This document shows, piece after piece, positions 9,773-16,927 of a stretch of DNA of 16,927 nucleotides. The position numbers were made by a program, and so were the translations under genes. Below the pieces are notes generated by a model that was not told the DNA's origin, made no database searches, and saw only the letters and a program-made list of their open reading frames with translations. Origin of the DNA: Cymbomonas tetramitiformis (taxonomy: Eukaryota > Chlorophyta > Pyramimonadophyceae > Pyramimonadales > Pyramimonadaceae); contig LGRX02033475.1 in the NCBI GenBank assembly GCA_001247695.2, positions 1-16,927 on the forward strand. Direction: 5' to 3'. Position 1 is the stretch's first letter. Each line of letters starts with the position of its first letter.

Positions 9773-12700
9773 TTACTTCTTCCGATCCGAATGAAAACCG
9801 CGCGCTTTGCAGGTGCTTGTCACCCCACGCCAACTGCCATCCACTAATGGCGAACCTTGTTCCCCAGAGGACATGCGGTTGCGAAGCACTTGCATGACGC
9901 TATCAAACATATCATGCCGCACATCTTCGTCCGCATATGCTCCGTAGAAGCTGCCCATGTGCATCCGAGGCCAAGCGCAAGCGAGCCCCTCTTGCATCTC
10001 CCGAATCTGTGCATGCCCACATCGAATTTCACTCCATCTGATTTGCATCTCAATCAAATGCGAACATGCGCTACATCGGCCGCATCGACCTAGCTCTGGC
10101 TCTGGCTCTGGCTCGCGACCTCTGATGGAGCGCTGCAGTGCGGAGTCTGCGCCTGCAAAGCCGTTCTTCAGGTTTGCAGATTGTGAACTGTGCATCAATC
10201 AGGGGAAAGTGTAACCCTCAATTGATGCAACGAGGGTTGCCCAAGCAGGTCATCGCAGCTTGTGTCTTGTTTTGTCGCATGGGACCAGCAGCGATGGCGG
10301 GCTCTGGAACTGGCTGAGGCTGGAGCAGAGGATTTATGCAGACGGCGGGTTTGCCAGAGGCTCTGAGGGCATGTAGTGAGTGGGCGCAGCACGGGGATGT
10401 AGAAGCAAGAAGCGCACCCGCTCCTTTGAGATGTCATTGAGGATCTGATCAAGCTTCGGAATGTCCTCTTTCGCCACCGTCACGGACAATTGATTCCACG
10501 GAATCACTTCATCTGTTGAACCCCTTGACCCCCGTGATCTGTTAGACCCCTTGACCCCCTTGATATAGTTGGAACCCTTTGACCCCTTTGATCTGTTGGA
10601 CCCTTGACTCCTTTTTTGATCTGTTGGACCCCTTGACCCCTGCTGATCTGTTGAACCCTTTTTGACCCCTTCATTTGTTGAACCCCTTGACCCCCTTCAT
10701 CTGTTGAACCCTTTGACCCCCTTCATCTGTTAGACTTCTTAATCCCGCCGCCTGACACGCGCAGTTTATATTCCTCTGGGCCTCGCCGTAAAGAGTATTG
10801 ATGTGCTTTGGGTTTGGAGTTGCTGCTGCGTCTCCCTTTTGAACTAAAACTCGTGAGTTTCGCCATCGATGGGAGATGCGGGAGCATAACCAGCAGAAAC
10901 AACAAAGGTGGGAGCATCAGGGCTCCGATAGGGCTGGGGGGCACACCGAGGGCTGGAGCAATGTTATCGGGGATGAAAACCGGGATGCACCCATGCAGCA
11001 CCGCGTGATAAGAGCGCACAGCCCACCTGTGCGCGCACAGCCGCAGCAGCCACTGTCTGCACGCTTAATCGGGCACGCCTCAAAATGAATTGCGCAGCGC
11101 CATATTGGCTAAAGCAGCTCGCGGTGCCGTCAGCTACGCGGCCACCAGCTGGCCAAAGCAGCTCGCGGTGCCGTGAGCCACGTGGTCCTCCCAGGTGCAA
11201 GGCCGGGGCACTTTTAATATTGCAACAATATAAATGAACCGCCAAAGAGCCCAGGTCCGCCTCCACCGATGCCCTCTCAAATGGATCTGGGCACAGGGGG
11301 GGGGCTTAGGGCGTCAGCAGGGAGGAGAAGGGGATACCCGGCTCCCGGAGCCACCAGGCAGAAGACGGAGGAGCGCATGAAGGCCATGTACTCCTTGCTT
11401 CCCACCTTGCGACGGTCCCCTCGGATGTTGAAGCCGGTGGTGTTCTCGTGGTACCGCAGCACCGCCTGGCGGACCCCCAGGGAGTACGCATCGCACCTGC
11501 ATGCGTGGGGAGGGTGCCCTTCCCTTCCACTCAGTGCTCCCATCAGGGGTGCCCCTGTTTAGGGCTCCTTTGCCAGAGTCCTTGCTCTGCTCGCACCACC
11601 AAACTGCTGAGAGCAGCTGCACCTGGATCTAAGACTCTGGCTGTCAATCCGCCGTGGCGAGCTCGCTCTCAATCGAAGAGTCTGCCCTGCGAGCTTGCTC
11701 TCGATCGAAGAGTCCGCCCTGCGAGCCGCTATGAGAAGCTCGCTGCCAATCTAGGTCTCTGCCCACCGACGAGACAGACAGCGCTGATCCCCAACAGGTT
11801 CCCCAACAGGCGTTCGGGTTCCCCCACAGGCCCCACAGGCGTTCGGGTTCCCCAACAGGCGTTCGGGTGCCCCCACAGGCGTTCGGGTGCCCCCACAGGC
11901 GTTCGGGTGCCCCCACAGGCGTTCGGGTTCCCCCACAGGCATTCAAGTGGGCGGCTGATGTGTGGCGCCACCTGTGCGGGACCGGGTGTTCACAGCCCGG
12001 GTTCTGGCCGGCGCTTCCGGAGAAGAAGAGGATCGTCGTCCGCGGTGCCGCAGTAGCGTTCGGCCATACCCACTGGCTCCGCCACTCCTCGCTCAGAGCC
12101 ACCTCTGCCCCACCTGCAAGCAGGCGCCCCCCCTCCCGCGTCAGCGCTGGGCCTCCCTCCCTCGGCGGTACACCACCTCCAAATCGAGCATAAACTACGG
12201 CTCGTCCCTCGAGATGCGGGTCCCAGAAGCTGCCAGAGCCAGTTTCTAGACCCCCCACGGGCGCATCGAGTCAGGGGTGCCAGAAGGGGGCTTACTGGCG
12301 TCATGGCGGGCGGCGTGGTCATATTTCGTCCAGTCTATGACCGGAGGCACCACGATGTCCTGACCTGCGAGGGCCCCGCACACGCCAGCCCCTGCCTCCT
12401 CAGCCCTGTGGAAATAGATGTCCTCCTTCATCCACTGAGGAGGGAGGACATCTATTTCCCCATCAGTAGATGAGGGAGGACATCAATGCTTGCGCATTGC
12501 ATGCCTCGCGATGCCCAAAGATGCGCCAACGCAGCTTGCACATTGGCGCCGGAGGCCCGGCGCACGCGAATCTCTGTCGTTTTTGTTCGCGGGCTTTCTT
12601 CCGACAGAGAGCACTGTGGCTCAACAGGACAGCCTCCCCCTGAAGCCACATGCCACGTGGCGGAGGGGAGGAGAGCGCGCAGGTTTGAGTCACCTCGACG

Positions 12701-15700
12701 GAAGCAGCCGGCGTGCCCGAACTCATTGCCCATGTACCCCCAGTGAGTGAGGAAGATGGAGTTAGCCAGCCAGGGGGTCTGGTTCCGCCCGCCCACAAGG
12801 TGGCAGGCTCCGGGGTCTCCAGCCAGCATCCACAAGTGCCGCCCCCCCTTGTGCCTGCCCGCCTCCCATCCCAATCCGTGACCCCCTTCTGTCCGCGACA
12901 ATTGCTGCCCCCTCGCGTGCCCTCCTCCCCAAGCATCAACATTCCCTTCGCTTCGCGCTTTCTTCGTGGACGCTTCGAGCGGCACGCAGACCTGCATGTG
13001 TCGCCCGCGCAGACCTGCATGTGTCGCCCGCGCAGACCTGCATGTGTCGCCCGCGCAGACCTGCATGTGTCGCCCGCCCACAGGCACCTCGCAGCCGAGA
13101 GCTGCATTCCGACACAGGACGTTGAAGAGTTCGGGGGGGGAGGGGGGGGGTGGCCAAACCCCCCACGAGCCGAACTCGGACTCTGAGGGGGGATCGGATT
13201 CCCCACGGCAGCAAAGTAAGGTCCGCGATGGCGGCTGCATCCTGCCAGGGGCGCCCCCGCCTGATTTCCGTTTCGTGTGTGGCGGCGGCGGGGAGGCGCC
13301 CCTGCAAATCCCTGCAAATGAGAGTGTTGGGCAGCAACTGGGACCCCAGGGGGCTAATCATAGCGCTGCGGGCCGCGCGTCGCCTCACCTGTCCCAGAAC
13401 GGCCAAGTCTCTGCGATATACTTCTTAACCTGCAACCACGTGTGTTTGCTGAATCGGTCTTCAGAGACAACTAGGCAGAGATCCAGGCCGCCCTGGGTCA
13501 AGGGGGGAGTGCCCGCATCCGGGCCCCCGTCTGCGTGCTGATGGGGGCTCATCCCTTGGAAAGCAAGGGCACTGTTTCCGGTGAGGATCCCATACTTTGC
13601 CTTGTCGGCCAGGTAGGAGTCATGTGCAGGGTACCTAATGACCTGGATGTCCGCATATTGCACATCCAGCCTGTTGTTGTACATGGCAGTCATAAGACCT
13701 CTGCGCCTAATTTGTTGTATATGGCAGTCATAAGACCTCTGTGCCTAATTTGTTGTATATGGCAGTCATAAGACCTCTGCGCCTAATTTGTTTCATGAGG
13801 ACGTCCATGCAAGGGACACTGCCACACCCACATGTGCCAAAGAGAGACTCGATGTGTGCTTGGGATAAATCCCCGCCGTGCCGGATCCGTTCAGATAAAG
13901 CTTGTCCTCGACATGCGCTGAATCCTTTGATCCGCGGTGAGGGTGCATAGCGCAGCCGATCTTCTGTGGCTACATGGTGCCAAAGGAGCTGGTCCAAGGA
14001 TCAGCACACACACACACACCGAGCGGCATGAGGCCCGCTGACAAAAGCCAGCCCACCATCCTTCAGGTGGATGTGAGAAGCATTCAAGAACAGGGCGGGG
14101 CTGTGCCAAGATACTACCGACACACACACCTCTAAACCAATGCAAAGCAGGATGTATGTACCAATCACTGCCGAACGCGCGAGACTGCGCAAGTGTGTGT
14201 GGGAGCCCCCGCCAGCAGGGCACGCAAGGGACTAGCACAGCCCCCCTCGCTTACAACCACAAAACGGTTTTGTCCTTAAATATGGAAGACCACCCTCTGA
14301 CGTTCTGCACTCCCACCCACGCGGCCCCGGCACAACGACTCTATCACAGCAGTCCCCCGGCTTACGCTCGACGCGTGAGACCCGAGAACCCGGACCCCGC
14401 CTCCACCACAAAGCATCGCAAAAAGCCTCACAAACGCCTGATGTGGCAACCCTTCTGCTGGATAAGCACACTGAACGGCATGAGATCGGCCAACAAAAGC
14501 CAGCCCACCATCATCCCAGTGGATGTGAAAAGCAAATCAAAAGCAGGGCGGGGCCGTGACAAGATAAACACACACACACGCACTGCTCGCTTGGTCGCTC
14601 GCTTGGGGGAAGTAGACCCGCTGCGCACCCGCTGAAGATGGTCCACGTCCTGCCCCCCTGCTCCACACCCACAGCCGCACATTGTGAGAAGCGAGGTGCG
14701 GCGGAATGCCCAGCCGCGGCCGCAAGCAGACTACAACCCACACACACTGAACGGCGCGGCGGCCAGGGAGGGCTCATGCCGGCGCGGTGGCCAGGGAGGG
14801 CTCATGCCGGCGCGGCGGCCAGGGAGGGCTCATGCCGGCGCGGCGGCCAGGGAGGGCTCATGCCGGCGCGGCGGCCAGGGAGGGCTCATGCCGGCGCGGC
14901 GGCCGTGGGAGGGCCTGCGACGGCGCTGGGCGGCCAGGAGGGCTCATGACGCGCGGCGGCGCAGTGGCCTGGGCGCCGCGCGGCGGCCAGGGAGGGCTCC
15001 ATGCCGCGCGGCGGCCAGGAGGGCCTGGGCGCCGCGGCGGCCAGGGGAGGGCTCATGCCGCGGCGCGGGCGGCCAGGAGTGGGCTCATGACGGCGCGGTG
15101 GCCAGGGAGGGCTCATGACGGCGCGGCGGCCAGGGAGGGCTCATGACGGCGCGGCGGCCAGGGAGGGCTCATGCCGGCGCGGCGGCCAGGGAGGGCTCAT
15201 GCCGGCGCGGCGGCCAGGGAGGGCGCATGACGGCGCGGTGGCCAGGGAGGGATCATGACGGCGCGGCGGGGGCGCACCAATGCCCCGAGCCGCTATTGGA
15301 TAGGCTGGAACATAGAAGAAGTCTGCTTTCTCCGGGTCCATGGTTCGGTAGCGGCTCTTCAAGAGGCGTGACAGCAACCTGCGGCAAGAAACATGCAGCA
15401 GATCGGTCACTTTCCCTATCTGCACACATCCAGCTGTGGCACAAAAGGTCGAATGCAGTGCAGTGCAGTGCAATGTGTGCATTCGTTTCCTCCAATGTTT
15501 AGTTCAGGCAAAATCCTCACTTCCCTGTACGGCCCAGCGCTATCCACGAATCGTGACAGAGTCCCCGAGTCGGAGGAGGTGGATGATGCCGGAAATTCAG
15601 GAAGAAAGGGAGGTGTGCCCAATGGCTGTTCGGGGCCATCTGTACTTCTGGTGCGAGTCTCGAAGCGACATGCGTCATGCTGTCTCGACCGTCAGAGGTG

Positions 15701-16710
15701 TCAAAGGTTCTGCCGCTCGAGAAGCCACTTTGACATTGCTCTGCGCTCCGTTTCAAACGCGGCCTCCTCGCACAGACTCTACTTTTTCCACCTCTTCGGG
15801 GACACGCTGCAGCGGGTGCACTCAGTCGCCATGACGGCAAACATCCAACTGAAAGTGAACTCCTGGCGCCATCCCTCGAGGCAGTTGAGTTGATGCAGGC
15901 CTATACTGCCGAAGAGCGCTGTGCCTGGGATGTGGGCTGAGAGAAATGCCGCCCTCCCCGGACAACACTGGAGAGCCCCGGCAACGCATGCGGCGAGAAA
16001 CACGCGGTGTGTTGAGGCTTGTGCGGTGGGTAGTGTAGGCGGAGGGGGGGGGGGCACTTTGTCTCCGCCGCATAGATCCCAGACCAAGGCTGCTCGTAGG
16101 CGTTGCGGGCCTCCATTGTTTGAAGCCTCCTGCGAGCGCAGCCGGCGGGCTGTCAGGAGGGAGGGAGGTGGGACGCGCACGCAAGCCACTCCGAGTGCTC
16201 CGAGAAACGGTGTGTACACAGAGCTCTGCGGATCTGGCAAAGGCGCAGCGCAACGCTGGTGTGCTGGCAGCAGCCACGCTCATCTACGACGCCGGTCACA
16301 ACCGTCGGTGCCCAGACGCCCTCTGCCTGAGAACTGAGTGCCCGGAGTGGGTCGGGTTGCCGTGCGCCGTGATTGGACCCGAAGGCTCCTTTGCGACGTG
16401 ACGAGGTAGTGGCCGCGGGATCGACCCCTATCTCCGCTTCTGACCAGAGCAGGCGTGTCTGCCCCGCCGCACAGGGAGCTCACCACACATTCAGCCATGG
16501 CGGGAGCTCGTAGATGTAGACGAGGGGGTTGACCGCTTGGTCGAGACTCGCGGTGGGGCGGAGTGGAATCGAGCAGTCGATGCCGTAGAAGCCTCGCTCG
16601 CAGTGGCAAAACCCTGTGAGGCACTTCCCCCTGCGCCACCCCTCTCCCGTCAGCGAGTCATTCTTGTGAGGCGCCCGCCATTGCGCGTACCGGGCATCGA
16701 CCATAGTCTC
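9773..16710 (-). CDS. EGF-like/exostosin-domain glycosyltransferase (GT47 family), ten exons, 5' end outside window
   Basis: This is a predicted secretory-pathway glycosyltransferase of the exostosin/GT47 family; donor and acceptor sugars are unknown. Minus-strand exons in coding order: 16710-16484, 15378-15278, 13458-13389, 12854-12694, 12364-12296, 12113-11972, 11496-11338, 11026-10947, 10512-10418 and 10006-9773 (stop TAA at 9775-9773). All introns are GT-AG and all nine junctions are phase-consistent: 1338 bases, 445 residues plus stop. Residues 30-46 are the end of an EGF-like module (C30, C35, C37, C46; CHCERGFYGIDC). The exostosin domain follows: VYIYELPP (64-71), DPEKADFFYVP (90-100), GGRHLWMLAGDPGAC (136-150), THWG (169-172), QDIVVPP (188-194), TTILFFSG (235-242), FCLVAPG (302-308), HGCIPVFIPDN (321-331), PWNQLSVTV (341-349) and CAWPRM near the C terminus. 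The tail after VLRNRM is basic and unfamiliar. Between W76 and L77 the family usually has about 30 more residues, so one exon may be missing (see findings). The signal anchor and first EGF cysteines must lie right of the window. Confidence 0.88.
10093..10114. repeat. hexanucleotide microsatellite
   Basis: GCTCTG is repeated about 3.5 times within the intron 10417-10007 of the glycosyltransferase gene. Confidence 0.8.
10509..10740. repeat. 26-bp minisatellite, about 9 copies, containing a 3' splice site
   Basis: Diverged tandem copies of a roughly 26-base unit (plus strand TGATCTGTTGAACCCC followed by TTGACCCCCT) fill the 3' half of the intron 10946-10513. On the coding (minus) strand each unit carries CAACAG followed by AT. 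The copy nearest the exon is used as the acceptor at 10513/10512, so the exon's first bases belong to the array. Confidence 0.9.
11106..11183. repeat. 44-bp-spaced direct repeat in intron
   Basis: TGGCTAAAGCAGCTCGCGGT at 11106 recurs as TGGCCAAAGCAGCTCGCGGT at 11150, and the match continues for about a further 13 bases with few changes. It lies within the intron 11337-11027. Confidence 0.8.
11659..11722. repeat. 32-bp tandem duplication in intron
   Basis: A unit containing GCTCTCAATCGAAGAGT and CCCTGCGAG is present twice, at 11659 and 11691, with a few substitutions. A partial third copy may follow near 11722. It lies in the intron 11971-11497. Confidence 0.75.
11787..11948. repeat. 20-bp minisatellite, about 7-8 copies, in intron
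   Basis: The plus-strand unit is GTTCGGGTGCCCCCACAGGC, with variants GTTCCC and CCCAACAGG and one shortened copy. The array begins about 22 bases inside the 5' splice site (GT at 11971-11970, minus strand) of the intron 11971-11497. Because 20 is not a multiple of 3, the array stays open in several frames and yields spurious repeat peptides; it is not coding in my gene model. Confidence 0.9.
12410..12459. repeat. 17-bp perfect inverted repeat (hairpin) in intron
   Basis: GGAAATAGATGTCCTCC (12410-12426) is the exact reverse complement of 12443-12459, with a 16-base loop. A partial further copy of the right arm (GGGAGGACATC) follows at about 12474-12484. It lies in the intron 12693-12365, so the pre-mRNA can form a stable stem about 50 bases before the acceptor. 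Confidence 0.9.
12986..13077. repeat. 23-bp minisatellite, 4 nearly identical copies, in intron
   Basis: The unit starts GCAGACCTGCATGTGTCGCC and starts at 12986, 13009, 13032 and 13055; only the end of the last copy diverges. On the coding (minus) strand each unit contains CATGCAG followed by GTCTGC, which looks like a 3' splice site immediately followed by a 5' splice site. It lies in the intron 13388-12855. Confidence 0.95.
13131..13152 (+). repeat. poly-G tract, possible G-quadruplex
   Basis: The plus strand has two long uninterrupted G runs separated by a single A (GGGGGGGGAGGGGGGGGG type). The gene's coding strand is the complementary C-rich one, so any quadruplex would be on the template strand of the glycosyltransferase gene. 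Confidence 0.7.
13683..13796. repeat. 38-bp tandem triplication in intron
   Basis: Three nearly identical 38-base units start at 13683, 13721 and 13759, each beginning ATGGCAGTCATAAGACCTCT and ending TTTGTTGTAT (last copy TTTGTTTCAT). They lie in the 1819-base intron 15277-13459. Confidence 0.9.
14001..14580. repeat. diverged direct repeat, two ~120-130-bp copies about 460 bp apart
   Basis: The copies at about 14001-14133 and 14463-14580 share GGCATGAG, CAAAAGCCAGCCCACCATC, GTGGATGTGA, AGCAGGGCGGGG-like and AAGATA blocks and end in (CA)n. A short third relic, ACACACTGAACGGC, sits at 14744-14755 immediately before the 28-bp array. All lie in the intron 15277-13459. Confidence 0.8.
14753..15270. 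repeat. 28-bp GC-rich minisatellite, about 18 copies, in intron
   Basis: The unit is GGCGCGGCGGCCAGGGAGGG followed by CTCATGCC. Copies at both ends are nearly perfect (changes such as GACGG for GCCGG and GGTGG for GGCGG) while the middle (about 14900-15080) is more degenerate. The right end reaches within about 8 bases of the 5' splice site (GT at 15277-15276, minus strand). Six-frame reading gives Gly/Arg/Ala repeat peptides on both strands; these are by-products of the repeat. Confidence 0.95.
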
Positions 16711-16927
16711 CTATCCGTCATACTCTAAATATGGGGTGACAGCTTCACATCAGCGAGTGGCGGGAAGAGAACTGAACCGCACGATGGAGCGCTCGTGACT
16801 CCGCAGATCCATCTGAAAATCGCGAGAAATGTTCGGCTAGGTCCATCCCCAGCAATCCACCGGCACGGGCCCTCTTATTGCAGGAAGCCAGATAACCAAC
16901 CCAGGAGAACAGCCGCCCCCTTCTAGT
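16711..16927. other. sequence upstream of the EGF-like exon; intron or further 5' exon of the glycosyltransferase
   Basis: The in-frame TAG at 16713-16711 on the minus strand shows that the EGF exon cannot extend upstream as read, so an acceptor near 16711 (ATAG) or 16708 (GGAG) is used. One minus frame is open from the right edge for 58 codons to a TGA near 16753, but has no recognisable cysteines or signal anchor. Nothing firmer can be said. Confidence 0.4.

Noticed and set aside
10340..10512. Terminal exon ending at a TAA near 10336-10334
   Set aside because: Reading through the donor at 10417 gives a short unrelated tail, whereas splicing to 10006 in phase 0 yields the conserved C-terminal block (CAWPRM, FDSVMQVLRNRM).
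11644..12258. Minus-strand ORF of 204 codons with repeated TRTPVGAPERLWG-like units
   Set aside because: Only 12113-11972 is exon (TTILFFSG region). The rest is the 20-bp intronic array read through three frames.
12986..13077. Possible CRISPR array
   Set aside because: The 23-bp units are directly adjacent with no spacers, inside a eukaryotic intron; this is a minisatellite.
12452..13317. Minus-strand ORFs of 262 and 284 codons
   Set aside because: They cross the 23-bp array and the poly-G tract and read through intron. Only 12854-12694 within the 262-codon frame matches the exostosin family, and it is bounded by phase-correct splice sites.
14638..15502. Gly/Arg/Ala-repeat ORFs on both strands
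   Set aside because: Products of the 28-bp minisatellite inside an intron; the repeat peptide changes only with the reading frame and has no start or domain context.
15393..15893. Plus-strand ORF of 166 codons with a protein-like stretch near its end
   Set aside because: No recognisable family, no splice-consistent partner, and it lies within an intron of the well-supported minus-strand gene. Kept only as a weak possibility.

Overview
The window looks like nuclear DNA of a unicellular green alga, probably a prasinophyte-type alga with a large, repeat-rich genome. This is an inference. The evidence is: spliceosomal introns with GT-AG ends; a glycolytic-type GAPDH with an N-terminal extension that looks like a plastid transit peptide; a many-exon glycosyltransferase with an EGF-like module ahead of an exostosin (GT47) domain; and abundant LTR, MITE and minisatellite DNA. 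No species can be proved from the sequence alone.

Layout. (1) 1-3956, minus strand: the 5' part of a putative LTR retrotransposon. A frame open from an ATG at 2171 to the left edge (723 codons, no stop) carries a zinc-knuckle-like motif. Upstream of it lie a leader (2172-2698) and a candidate long terminal repeat (2699-3956) with TGTGACA/TGTCACA ends, containing a 173-bp tandem duplication. (2) 4701-6421, plus strand: a complete five-exon GAPDH gene whose exon phases all join, giving 429 residues. (3) 6422-9772: AT-richer spacer holding a 90-bp-spaced direct repeat and a 798-bp non-autonomous DNA transposon with 24/25 matching terminal inverted repeats (7694-8491). (4) 9773-16710, minus strand: ten exons of an EGF-exostosin glycosyltransferase, 445 residues in the window. 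Its 5' end lies beyond the right edge. All nine splice junctions are phase-consistent.

The two host genes are independent: one acts in plastid carbon metabolism, the other in secretory-pathway glycan assembly. The most distinctive feature is that introns of the glycosyltransferase gene hold different minisatellites (units of 20, 23, 26, 28 and 38 bp). Several abut or contain splice sites; one 26-bp array supplies the 3' splice site itself. I found no CRISPR array, rRNA or tRNA, and no clear evidence of a new defence-type system.
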